Below are positions 1 through 6,049 of a DNA stretch of 7,823 nucleotides, one piece after another. Source of the DNA: Clostridia bacterium (GTDB lineage: Bacteria > Bacillota > Clostridia > Oscillospirales > CAG-382). Position numbers and translations under genes: made by a program. Within the stretch, counting starts at the first letter, position 1. Every line of letters starts with the position of its first letter. The stretch spans positions 1 through 7,823 of the forward strand of contig CAAEDF010000035.1 of NCBI GenBank assembly GCA_900754535.1, read 5' to 3'. Below the pieces are notes generated by a model that did not search any database, was not told the DNA's origin, and was given only the letters and a program-made list of their open reading frames with translations.

Positions 1-376
1 CCTGATGCTCGATGACGAACCCGACGCACGGCACATCGTGGACGACCGGCAGTACGAAGACCTTGAAGCCTCCCACTTTGTAGCCGTGCATCGGTTCGAT
101 TATCTTGCAGAATACGCGATTTCTCGGATTGGCGGCGTCGAATACATCGGCGAGAGCCAGTACGCGGATGCCGCAGGTGAGAAAGTCGTTCAACGACCTT
201 GCATGATCTTCGTGTCGGTGAGATACGAGGCATCCTACCACCTTGCCGAGCTGCCAGCCGAGACCCTTTTTGATGTCGCGCATCGGTATTCCCGCCTCGA
301 CGATCAAAGTTTCATCGGCCGCTTCGAGGATGTAGCAGTTGCCCCGTGATGAACTCCCCAAACATTTCAAGATCAT
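1..376 (-). CDS. MBL-fold metallo-hydrolase (partial, C-terminus outside window)
   Basis: The first 125 residues of a metallo-beta-lactamase-fold protein are present and the frame runs off the window edge. The start, ATG at 376-374, opens with residues MILKCLGSSSRGNCYILEA, a typical MBL opening with the strand and the SSxGN turn seen in YycJ/WalJ-like members. The metal-binding signature HxHxDH is intact at residues 53-58 (HRHEDH, preceded by LVS), and His113 in LPVVHD fits the third metal-ligand position. Two metal ions would therefore be expected. The gene begins 17 bp after the recT stop in the same operon. RecT next to an MBL-fold gene is a recurring arrangement in phage genomes. A nuclease role in recombination (known for SNM1/Pso2-type MBL proteins) is an inference here. 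The fold is certain; the substrate is unknown. Confidence 0.88.
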   Translation of the reverse strand, partial: MILKCLGSSSRGNCYILEAADETLIVEAGIPMRDIKKGLGWQLGKVVGCLVSHRHEDHARSLNDFLTCGIRVLALADVFDAANPRNRVFCKIIEPMHGYKVGGFKVFVLPVVHDVPCVGFVIEHQ

Positions 377-393
377 ACTCTCGTGCCGTCAGA

Positions 394-1308
394 TCAGTAT
401 TCAGGTGCAGGAGCGGGTGCGGCCTGCTCCGATCCGGTTTCCTTGACTTCCCCCGTTTCCGTATCGACCTCCTCGTATTCCGTTGCCGAGAGATCGACCG
501 TCTGCGCTGCGGCATTATCGAGCGTGTCGTTGCGGTTCGACATGGCCTCATCCTCGACATCGTGAGCCATCGCGTTCTGCATCTCGACGGAGAGATAGCC
601 GTATTTCGACAGCAGGCGGCGAATCACCGTTTTCAGAGCCATGTCGTTGAAGTTGCCCTCCCATCCGACTTTCTTGCCGATGATGCCGTCGTTGGCTTTG
701 GCGATGAGCTGCGCGACGGTCGTTTCTTTCTTCACGGAGGGAGAATACCGCTTGGCGTAGGCGGCCATATCCTCGACGGTTACATAGAGCGTCTTGGAAA
801 AGCCGTTGAGCAGCTCGAAATAGCAGAAGTAGCCGATGATCTTGTCGGAGGTCTTTTCGCCGTCGAAAGCGATCTCTCCCGTGAGCTTGTTCACCTTGCG
901 GACTTCGCCCTCATAGACTACATCGGCATTGATCGTCCGGTACTGCCCCGTTCGCATGGCGAGCTGGATATAGCCCTTGTAGCCGGGGATGAACGTCGGT
1001 GTAGGGACTTTGACCCATGAGCCGTCAGCCTGTTTTACCGAGTTGTTGTAAACCACGATGTAGGCGAAACCGAGGGCCTTGTTCAGAGGCAGGCGGAGGG
1101 TCGCCGCGCGGAGTGCTTCGGCGATGACTACCGAGGGCTTACAGGTCTGCAACGACCGGTCGCCCGTATAGAGGTCGATGAGCGATGCGACGAACGTATC
1201 CTTGTGTTCGCCGAGGGCGTTCTTGAACTGCTCCTGTACCGACGGAGCATTGATTGTTGCTTTGAGCAGATCGACGGGGCGATCCTGCTTTGCTATTGCT
1301 TGATTCAT
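394..1308 (-). CDS. recT: RecT-family single-strand DNA annealing protein
   Basis: This 304-residue protein resembles the RecT/Redβ-type phage recombinases, which coat single-stranded DNA, anneal complementary strands and promote strand invasion, normally with a 5'-3' exonuclease partner. Recognisable segments are the early conserved block around residues 70-90 (LRLPLNKALGFAYIVVYNN), the core FIPGYKGYIQLAMRTGQYR at 106-124 followed by a VVYEGE strand, and the block GWEGNFNDMALKTVIRRLL at 215-233. The last ~55 residues (from about 249) are acidic and poor in hydrophobics, ending in an Ala/Pro repeat, and look like a disordered tail. The length is a little above E. coli RecT (about 270 residues) because of this tail. 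The upstream gene ends 20 bp before the start; no exonuclease of RecE, Exo or YqaJ type lies upstream. The leader is AT-rich without a Shine-Dalgarno. The MBL gene downstream is the closest candidate partner. Confidence 0.92.
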   Translation of the reverse strand: MNQAIAKQDRPVDLLKATINAPSVQEQFKNALGEHKDTFVASLIDLYTGDRSLQTCKPSVVIAEALRAATLRLPLNKALGFAYIVVYNNSVKQADGSWVKVPTPTFIPGYKGYIQLAMRTGQYRTINADVVYEGEVRKVNKLTGEIAFDGEKTSDKIIGYFCYFELLNGFSKTLYVTVEDMAAYAKRYSPSVKKETTVAQLIAKANDGIIGKKVGWEGNFNDMALKTVIRRLLSKYGYLSVEMQNAMAHDVEDEAMSNRNDTLDNAAAQTVDLSATEYEEVDTETGEVKETGSEQAAPAPAPEY

Positions 1309-1328
1309 TGTAAAGTTGATTTTGAATG

Positions 1329-1613
1329 TTAATTTTCTGCGAGTTTTTTAAGAGCGGCGAGTTTTGCACCGAGAGACACGACTTCTGCCATGTTGGGCCG
1401 TTCGATGAATACGGACATGCTTTCGATCAGCCTTTTGCCGCTTCCCATGATCGCTATACATTGGGTAGTCATGTCGCTGTCTTGCGGCTTCTCGTTTACG
1501 AGGAGGATGCAAGACCTCTCATTGCCCCCCCCCTCCTGCATCAGCGTTTCGATCTCTTTTACCATCTCCTCCACGCGGAGGATAAATGCGCTTTTCTGTT
1601 CTTCGGTTTTCAT
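1329..1613 (-). CDS. Hypothetical protein of 94 residues in the recombination operon
   Basis: I do not recognise this protein. The start MKTEEQK is chosen because it follows a shared leader motif (1616-1626), leaves a 29-bp gap to the upstream ATPase gene, and avoids the overlap that a longer in-frame extension would have with that gene. Residues 1-26 are a charged amphipathic helix. The middle (34-58) has short beta-like stretches (SCILLVN, TQCIAIMG). The C-terminal 30 residues form another helix rich in Ala and Leu. There is no signal peptide, membrane segment or metal motif. Its position between the ATPase and RecT suggests a role in recombination or replication, but this is context only. 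The codons for Gly28-Gly30 contain an uninterrupted run of nine G (1525-1533 on the reverse strand), an unusual slippage-prone tract. Confidence 0.75.
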   Translation of the reverse strand: MKTEEQKSAFILRVEEMVKEIETLMQEGGGNERSCILLVNEKPQDSDMTTQCIAIMGSGKRLIESMSVFIERPNMAEVVSLGAKLAALKKLAEN

Positions 1614-1615
1614 AA

Positions 1616-1626
1616 TTGCGTTGAAT
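1616..1626 (-). promoter_or_regulatory. Repeated leader motif, copy 1 (before 94-residue gene)
   Basis: Reverse-strand ATTCAACGCAA lies 2 nt before the ATG at 1613. The identical 11-mer precedes the ATPase gene and the integrase gene. It has no Shine-Dalgarno character; the A-rich end fits Bacteroidetes translation starts. Confidence 0.5.
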
Positions 1627-1642
1627 TTTAAGTGAATGATTA

Positions 1643-3628
1643 TTAGTCGAAAAGGCTCTTCGGTTGAGCCGGATTTCCGTTGTGCTTGATGACGAGCTTG
1701 TCGTCGAGCGATACGAACAGGCGGATAACCTGCGATTGTGTCGGATGCAGGGTATTGACGCTTTCCGAACCATCGGCGAAAATCGGGGCGGAAATGCCCT
1801 CGAAACGGCATATCGCGTTGATGATGTCGATACCCGCGTTGAATTGCCCTGCGGTATTGGCATCGGAGAACGGCACGCCGTTCACCATTGCTTCGCACGT
1901 TTCCACTTCACCTCCGTTGATCTGTGTCTCGAAGAGGCGGAACTTCACGAAGTCGAACAGCCCGTTGATCTTGCTTTCGATGGCCTCCGTGCGGGCTTTC
2001 GAGAAAGCTGCCATCGTGAACTCGATACCCTCCAACTGCGCGAGTTCTTCCGACTGCATCCGGAGAGACTTTTCGAGTTCGGCGATGCGCTGGTTATTCT
2101 TCTCGATCTGTTCGCGCTTCATCAGCCGCGATTTGAGCGCGTCGATTCCGACGGTAAGAGAATCGCGTCCCTCGCGTAAAAAATCATCCTCTGTGGCGGC
2201 TATGGGCTGCGAAACTTCCTTTTCGAGTTCTGCGATCTGTTCTCCGAGTGCTATATACTCGGTGTTGGCCGCGATGGTCGGGGTGGCGTCGGGTTCGATG
2301 AGTTTTGCCGTGAGGATGCCGCTCATTTCGATTTCGGAGATGATAGATACCTGCTCGGCGATCTTTTCCTCGATTTCGCTGATATATTGATTCACCTCCT
2401 CCATGCGGAGTTTGTTCTCCTTGCCGCGACGATTGTTCTCTTCGAGGTCGGCGGCATTCCGGCGATTGAAGTTCTCGGTAATCTCCTGCTGGCGGCTCTC
2501 GATCTCCTCGATCTCGAAACGGCGCTTGCAGGTCGGGCAAATAAACTCGTTCTCATCGAATACGAGCTTGCGGGCATTGATTGATTGCCATTGCTTGATA
2601 AGCTCGGCGCGGCGATCGGTGCATACCTCTACCTCTCGGCGGGCATTGGCGAGGTCGCGCTCGGCGGCGGCTTTGTCGCGCTTCGCCCGCTCCAAATCCT
2701 CGGCAGCGGCCCGCTGCTTGGCCTTGTCGGAACGGTAGAGGGCCTGTACTTCGTCCTTGATTTTGAGTTCGAGGGCCAGCCGTTCGTTTTTCAGGTCGCT
2801 GATTTTGCGCACCGTTGCAAGCCGTTCCTCATTCGCGGCGGCATAGGCTTTCGATGCGTCGTTAATCTGTTCCTCGACCTTTGCGAGTGCCTCTTGTTTT
2901 TGGCGGAGTTCTTCTTCGAGGGCCGCCCAATCCTCCGCCTCCGGCACATCGCGGCGGCGTTCGTCGATACGTTCGGGAATGGCCTCGATTTCGGTTTTCA
3001 GACGGCGTTTTTTCGCGGCGATCTCTTTCTTGTATTCCTCCATCGTCTTACCCGTGAGCGAGGCAAGGAGGGCCGCAAAATCGGCATTTCCGGCGGCTAT
3101 CTCCTCGTCGGTGATACCTCCGGCCATACGGAAGAGCATCGACCGCTGCGTATCTACCGACTGCGATGTGAAGTAGAGGGGATTGGTGATGAACTTGAAT
3201 ACCTGTTCGGGACAGATGGCGGCGATCTTCTCGTTCCACTCCTTGACCGAGCAGGGTACGTTGTTGTAGAGGCGTTCCTCTTCATGTCCGACGAACTCCT
3301 CGACCGCCGAGCCGCGTTTCTTCGTCCATTTTTCATTGAACCGACGGCAGAGGGTTACGACCTCGCCATCGACCAGCAGGACGGCCGATACCTCGTGCGG
3401 GAGTTTCGGGATGATGTTTCCGGCCTCGTCGTAGGTCTTGATGCCGAACTGTTTTCTGTCCTCGCTGTTCTTGCCGAACAGGAGCCATGTGAACCCGTCG
3501 AAGATCGAAGTTTTGCCGATGCCGTTGCGCCCGTAAATCTCCGTGAGCGCAGGGTCGAACTCGACCGTCAGATCGCGCAGCCCCTTGAAATTGAGGAGCC
3601 GGATTTCTTTGATAATTACCGTTTTCAT
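1643..3628 (-). CDS. SMC/Rad50/SbcC-like ATPase with zinc hook
   Basis: This 661-residue protein has the two-half ATPase architecture of Rad50/SbcC. The N-terminal half starts with KEIRLLNFKGLRDLTVEF, followed by a Walker A, GRNGIGKTS, at residues 33-41. A long charged coiled coil spans about 195-355. A CPTC zinc-hook motif lies at 364-367, then a returning coiled coil at about 368-530. The C-terminal half carries a Walker B-like strand, PIFADGSES, at 615-623 with Asp619 and Glu622. A segment near 587-600 (PFSDANTAGQFNAG) takes the place of the ABC signature. Shorter arms than cellular Rad50 (over 800 residues) are typical of phage versions. Such ATPases act on DNA ends, usually with an Mre11/SbcD nuclease, and none is seen here. 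The ATG follows a leader motif directly. The stop precedes the 94-residue gene by 29 bp. Confidence 0.92.
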   Translation of the reverse strand: MKTVIIKEIRLLNFKGLRDLTVEFDPALTEIYGRNGIGKTSIFDGFTWLLFGKNSEDRKQFGIKTYDEAGNIIPKLPHEVSAVLLVDGEVVTLCRRFNEKWTKKRGSAVEEFVGHEEERLYNNVPCSVKEWNEKIAAICPEQVFKFITNPLYFTSQSVDTQRSMLFRMAGGITDEEIAAGNADFAALLASLTGKTMEEYKKEIAAKKRRLKTEIEAIPERIDERRRDVPEAEDWAALEEELRQKQEALAKVEEQINDASKAYAAANEERLATVRKISDLKNERLALELKIKDEVQALYRSDKAKQRAAAEDLERAKRDKAAAERDLANARREVEVCTDRRAELIKQWQSINARKLVFDENEFICPTCKRRFEIEEIESRQQEITENFNRRNAADLEENNRRGKENKLRMEEVNQYISEIEEKIAEQVSIISEIEMSGILTAKLIEPDATPTIAANTEYIALGEQIAELEKEVSQPIAATEDDFLREGRDSLTVGIDALKSRLMKREQIEKNNQRIAELEKSLRMQSEELAQLEGIEFTMAAFSKARTEAIESKINGLFDFVKFRLFETQINGGEVETCEAMVNGVPFSDANTAGQFNAGIDIINAICRFEGISAPIFADGSESVNTLHPTQSQVIRLFVSLDDKLVIKHNGNPAQPKSLFD

Positions 3629-3639
3629 TTGCGTTGAAT
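3629..3639 (-). promoter_or_regulatory. Repeated leader motif, copy 2 (before SMC-like ATPase gene)
   Basis: Identical ATTCAACGCAA directly abuts the ATG at 3628. Confidence 0.5.
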
Positions 3640-3646
3640 TGAATGT

Positions 3647-3886
3647 TTACTGAATACTCTCGATGTAATATTGAGCGACCCTTTTCCCCGTCGTCGTCTC
3701 AACCCTCGTTGCTTTGAACTTGATTTCGGGATGGCTTTTCCGCAGGTCGCTGATGCGTGATGCGAGCCTCATGCACCCGAAGAGCCGCAATGCTTCGAGG
3801 CTCGTGATCCGGCTTCCGTTCAGCAAGTAGGCGAGTATGCGCTTGCATTGGCTTTCGGATTCCTGAATATTAGGGTTGTCGTTCAT
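3647..3886 (-). CDS. Small helix-turn-helix protein (HTH_39-like)
   Basis: This 79-residue protein contains one winged-helix-like DNA-binding domain covering nearly the whole length. ESQCKRILAYLLNGSRITS (11-29) forms the first helix and turn, LEALRLFGCMRLASRISDLRK (30-50) contains the helix-turn-helix, and a beta hairpin follows (IKFKATRVETTTGKRVAQYYI). The 'G..IT..EAL..FGC.RLA.RI.DLR' pattern matches a family I know from phage and plasmid early regions, probably Pfam HTH_39 (assignment from memory). It lies 7 bp downstream of the MerR-like HTH gene and 18 bp before the ATPase gene, so it belongs to the same transcript. It is likely a regulator or DNA-binding accessory; its target is unknown. 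Confidence 0.8.
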   Translation of the reverse strand: MNDNPNIQESESQCKRILAYLLNGSRITSLEALRLFGCMRLASRISDLRKSHPEIKFKATRVETTTGKRVAQYYIESIQ

Positions 3887-3893
3887 ATCTCTG

Positions 3894-4166
3894 CTATTTA
3901 TGCGTTACGGCGTAGGTCGTGCCCCTGCTGCGGATTTCATCGTCGGTCGGGACGCGGGATTGAAGCTGCCATGCTTCGATCTCCTTTTTCCTGAAATAGA
4001 TTTTGTTGCCCTGCTTGTAGTGCGGAATCTTCTTTGCACTCGTCAAATGCCGCACGCGGCTTTCGGATATGCCGAGCAACAGGGCGATCTCCGAGGTATT
4101 GAGCACCTCTTTCGAACCGAGAAGTAGAAGCCGCTCGATACGTTCCAATCTTTCCTCTACTCCCAT
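3894..4166 (-). CDS. MerR-like helix-turn-helix protein, possible excisionase
   Basis: This 90-residue protein has a short N-terminal coiled-coil helix (residues 2-16, VEERLERIERLLLLG), then a MerR/HTH_17-type DNA-binding domain at about 19-67. The domain includes LNTSEIALLLGISESRVRHL, the turn KKIPHYKQGNKIYF and the closing helix KKEIEAW. This arrangement is common in Bacteroidetes mobile elements, and members often act as excisionases or directionality factors. The start at 4166-4164 is chosen because the longer in-frame reading upstream is only the shadow of the overlapping membrane-protein gene. The overlap with that gene is 10 bp (4157-4166), implying translational coupling. With an integrase in the same element, an excisionase role is plausible, but general transcription control is equally possible. 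Confidence 0.82.
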   Translation of the reverse strand: MGVEERLERIERLLLLGSKEVLNTSEIALLLGISESRVRHLTSAKKIPHYKQGNKIYFRKKEIEAWQLQSRVPTDDEIRSRGTTYAVTHK

Positions 4167-4405
4167 GTGTCGTCCTCCTCCTGCATCGTTTTCGACATTT
4201 CGGGAATCAGCCCGCGAGCGTCCCAATAGTCGCACATCCGAAAGATGAGATACCAAGCCCCGAATCCGATGATCTTCGGGATTATCAGGGCGAGCAGCCA
4301 TGCTCCGAGCGGTTGGTCGTCTATGGGGACGGAGAATGTCCCGATAACGGCGATCATACCGACGACCATCAGAACGTAGTATCGCCAATTCAGCAGAGCT
4401 TTCAT
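4157..4405 (-). CDS. Small two-helix membrane protein
   Basis: This 82-residue protein has two clear hydrophobic segments: residues 9-26 (YYVLMVVGMIAVIGTFSV) and about 33-57 (LGAWLLALIIPKIIGFGAWYLI and neighbours). They are separated by a short acidic loop (PIDDQP), and an acidic soluble tail (EEDDTWE) closes the protein. The N-terminus is short and basic (MKALLNWR), so both ends are probably cytoplasmic under the positive-inside rule. The gene shares ATGA (4402-4405) with the preceding HTH gene and overlaps the next by 10 bp, so it is translationally coupled on both sides and is a genuine gene. I recognise it as a type of small membrane protein seen in Bacteroidetes phage operons, without a known role. 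Superinfection exclusion or membrane signalling would be guesses. Confidence 0.75.
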   Translation of the reverse strand: MKALLNWRYYVLMVVGMIAVIGTFSVPIDDQPLGAWLLALIIPKIIGFGAWYLIFRMCDYWDARGLIPEMSKTMQEEDDTWE

Positions 4406-4647
4406 ATTTCATTGGATTGCACCTCCGATTTTGGGAAGAGGCCGTTTATATTCAGGTTGTAGCGACGGGCTATGATACTCTGCGTCAGCTCGTCGGGGAC
4501 TTGCCGACCGCAGAGCCACATCTTGACCGTATTCTCGGAACGATGCGTGAGCGCAGCGATCTCGGCGATGAAATTCTGCGCGGGCGTCGGCTTCTTTTTC
4601 TGCTCCGCATAGAGGTCGAAAAATGATTTTTTCTCTGTTCTGCTCAT
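4402..4647 (-). CDS. Small Cro-like helix-turn-helix regulator, first gene of leftward operon
   Basis: This 81-residue protein follows the leftward promoter. A central helical domain (about residues 22-65) has a helix-turn-helix appearance: FIAEIAALTHRSENTVKMWL, the turn GRQVPDE, and LTQSIIARRYNLNINGLFP. This resembles the compact XRE/Cro fold and the divergent partner of phage repressors. The ATG at 4647-4645 is chosen over an in-frame GTG at 4668-4666, because GTG starts are uncommon in Bacteroidetes and the added residues (MNNYRRN) look non-conserved. The N-terminal stretch is very basic (EKKSFFDLYAEQKKK). Its stop overlaps the membrane-protein start by ATGA. It faces the repressor-like gene at 4866, so it is a candidate Cro counterpart. 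The fold is inferred from the helix pattern. Confidence 0.72.
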   Translation of the reverse strand: MSRTEKKSFFDLYAEQKKKPTPAQNFIAEIAALTHRSENTVKMWLCGRQVPDELTQSIIARRYNLNINGLFPKSEVQSNEI

Positions 4648-4744
4648 ATTTCGTCGATAATTATTCACTTGTTAGGTACTATTTTTATATATTTGCACCC
4701 GACGGATTTTATTGATGCGTCAATATCTTCCCGTATTGCAAGGG

Positions 4745-4775
4745 CAAAGATAAATACTTTTGTTTGGATAACCAA
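4745..4775 (-). promoter_or_regulatory. Leftward Bacteroidetes-type promoter for the early operon
   Basis: On the reverse strand a TTG (4775-4773) is followed after 20 bp by TATCTTTG (4752-4745). This fits the Bacteroidetes primary sigma consensus of TTTG or TTG, 19-21 bp, TAnnTTTG. Transcription would start near 4738, giving a leader of about 90 nt before the ATG at 4647. It is the best promoter match in this region. Confidence 0.6.
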
Positions 4776-4779
4776 CATA

Positions 4780-4802
4780 TTTCTTTGTTTTCTGCAAAGA
4801 AA
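4780..4802. promoter_or_regulatory. Inverted repeat, candidate operator
   Basis: A perfect 8-bp inverted repeat, TTTCTTTG (4780-4787) and CAAAGAAA (4795-4802), is separated by 7 bp. It lies just upstream of the leftward promoter and just before the rightward candidate, where a repressor could act on both. The AT-rich composition makes chance dyads more likely, so this is a candidate only. Confidence 0.4.
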
Positions 4803-4817
4803 AATATTTGGCATAGA

Positions 4818-4849
4818 TTGGGATTTGCGTTTAAATAAGAATAACATTG
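4818..4849 (+). promoter_or_regulatory. Candidate rightward promoter for the repressor-dinD operon
   Basis: TTG (4818-4820), 21 bp, then TAACATTG (4842-4849) is one mismatch from TAnnTTTG. It would give a very short leader before the ATG at 4866. Perfect TAnnTTTG matches also occur at 4755-4762 (TACTTTTG) and 4688-4695 (TATATTTG), but the nearest TTG lies only 16 bp upstream of each. Which one is used is uncertain. Confidence 0.3.
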
Positions 4850-4865
4850 TGATATACAAACATAT

Positions 4866-5207
4866 ATGACAGGACAGAAGATAAAGGACATACTTCGCTC
4901 GGAGGGCATCACAATTGCGGATGTTGCGCGGATGCTCGGACATAATGGGGATCAACGTCTGCATAGTGCCCTGAAATCCGAGGATGTCAAAAGTGGGTTG
5001 ATCGAGGATATTGCCCGTGTTACCAACAAAAGTGTTTGTTATTTCTATGAGGGTAGCGGGAATACGGTAGCGACGGATCACGGTATCGCGGTATCGGGTG
5101 ATTCGAATCAGATCAATGCGCTGTCGGAGAAATTCATCGCCCTGCTCGAAAAAAAGGACGAGCAGATGGATCGGCTCATCGGGATTATAGAAAAGAATAA
5201 TAAATAG
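4866..5207 (+). CDS. XRE-family repressor-like protein lacking a protease domain
   Basis: This 113-residue protein has an N-terminal helix-turn-helix domain (about residues 4-63): KIKDILRSEGITIADVARML forms helices 1-2, and LIEDIARVTNKSVCYFYEGSG closes the domain in the way CI-type repressors do. A short Gly/Ser/Asn linker follows (residues 64-84, NTVATDHGIAVSGDSNQIN), then a C-terminal amphipathic coiled-coil helix (86-112) that probably oligomerises. There is no S24/LexA-type peptidase domain, which in lambda-like repressors allows RecA-stimulated self-cleavage. It is the first gene of a rightward operon, 11 bp before dinD, and faces the Cro-like gene. It is likely the maintenance repressor. 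No Shine-Dalgarno precedes the ATG. Confidence 0.82.
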   Translation: MTGQKIKDILRSEGITIADVARMLGHNGDQRLHSALKSEDVKSGLIEDIARVTNKSVCYFYEGSGNTVATDHGIAVSGDSNQINALSEKFIALLEKKDEQMDRLIGIIEKNNK

Positions 5208-5218
5208 AGGTCGGATAT

Positions 5219-6049
5219 ATGAAAACAGAAGAGATAAAGGAGTTGTTCGAGCAGTTCGAATCTATCGCCAATGAGTATGAGGGGATCGAATGTTGGAGTG
5301 CGCGAGAACTTTGCGGGCTTCTCGGCTATTCGAAGTGGGAAAAATTCTACAATGTAATCGAAAAGGCGCGGGATGCGTGTGTAAACGCAGGAGAGCATGT
5401 CGAGGATCATTTTCCCCGCGTCGGGAAAATGATCGAACTTGCCAAAGGTGCGCAGCGCGAGATTGATGATTATATGCTGACCCGCTATGCCTGCTACCTG
5501 ATTGCGCAGAACGGCGATCCCCGCAAGCCGCAGATCGCATTTGCACAAAACTATTTCGCTGTGCAGACCCGTAGAGCGGAGTTGGTGCAGCAGAGAATCC
5601 TCGATTACGAACGGGTGCAGGCTCGCGCGAAGCTGGCAGAAACCGAAAAACGACTGTCAGGCGTCCTGTATGAGCGCGGCGTCGATAGCCGGGGTTTTGC
5701 GATTATCCGGTCGAAAGGGGATAGGGCTTTGTTCCATCTTGATACAGCATTGGTAAAGCGCAAACTCGGTGCACCCGATTCCCGTCCGCTGGCCGACTTT
5801 CTGCCGACGATCGGTATCAAAGCGAAAGATTTTGCCGCCGAAATGACCTCTGTAAATGCCGAGCAGAAGAATTTGCACGGACAGATGGCGATAGAAAAGG
5901 AGCATGTCGATAACAACGTCGCCGTCCGCAATATGCTTTTGAGCCGGGGTATCGTCCCCGAACAGCTCCCTGCGGGCGAAGATGTGAAGAAAGTCGAACG
6001 ACGGCTTAAATCGGAGGAAAAGACGCTAATCAAGGGGAAGAAGAAATGA
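5219..6049 (+). CDS. dinD: DNA damage-inducible protein D (DinD), BRO-N-like
   Basis: This 276-residue protein is very close in length to E. coli DinD (about 274). Shared landmarks, compared from memory, are CWSARELCGLLGYSKWEKF at residues 25-43 (a BRO/antirepressor-like N domain), the ARDACVNAG..VEDHF stretch at 50-65, the highly characteristic RYACYLIAQNGDPRKPQIAF run at 89-108 followed by NYFAVQTRRAEL, and PEQLP near 247-251. E. coli DinD is SOS-induced and inhibits RecA-mediated strand exchange and filament function in vitro. An AGAGG Shine-Dalgarno (5206-5210) lies 8 bp before the ATG, unusual for this window, suggesting strong translation. It follows the repressor-like gene by 11 bp, and its stop overlaps the next start (ATGA, 6046-6049). 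A role in prophage induction or RecA control is inferred. Confidence 0.92.
   Translation: MKTEEIKELFEQFESIANEYEGIECWSARELCGLLGYSKWEKFYNVIEKARDACVNAGEHVEDHFPRVGKMIELAKGAQREIDDYMLTRYACYLIAQNGDPRKPQIAFAQNYFAVQTRRAELVQQRILDYERVQARAKLAETEKRLSGVLYERGVDSRGFAIIRSKGDRALFHLDTALVKRKLGAPDSRPLADFLPTIGIKAKDFAAEMTSVNAEQKNLHGQMAIEKEHVDNNVAVRNMLLSRGIVPEQLPAGEDVKKVERRLKSEEKTLIKGKKK

Larger units (their letters stand above)
4669..4865. promoter_or_regulatory. AT-rich divergent control region between Cro-like and repressor-like genes
   Basis: These 197 bp are much richer in A+T than the flanking genes and carry no convincing gene. They hold a well-spaced leftward promoter, weaker rightward promoter candidates and an 8-bp inverted repeat, all reported separately. 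Several AT-rich near-repeats (CAAAGA at 4745 and 4795, TTTGG at 4763 and 4807) could be half-sites for the regulators encoded on each side. This is the layout of a phage immunity switch. Confidence 0.65.

Noticed and set aside
346..1020. Forward-strand open frame (224 codons) opposite recT
   Set aside because: Antisense shadow of recT; no domain, and the recT reading has clear family motifs.
2585..3637. Long forward-strand open frame (350 codons) opposite the ATPase gene
   Set aside because: It is the antisense of a well-supported Rad50-like coding region in GC-rich codons; the translation has no recognisable domain.
4167..4412. 82-residue N-terminal extension of the MerR-like HTH protein
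   Set aside because: This stretch is out of frame with, and fully covered by, the two-helix membrane protein gene; the extension is Arg-rich shadow sequence.
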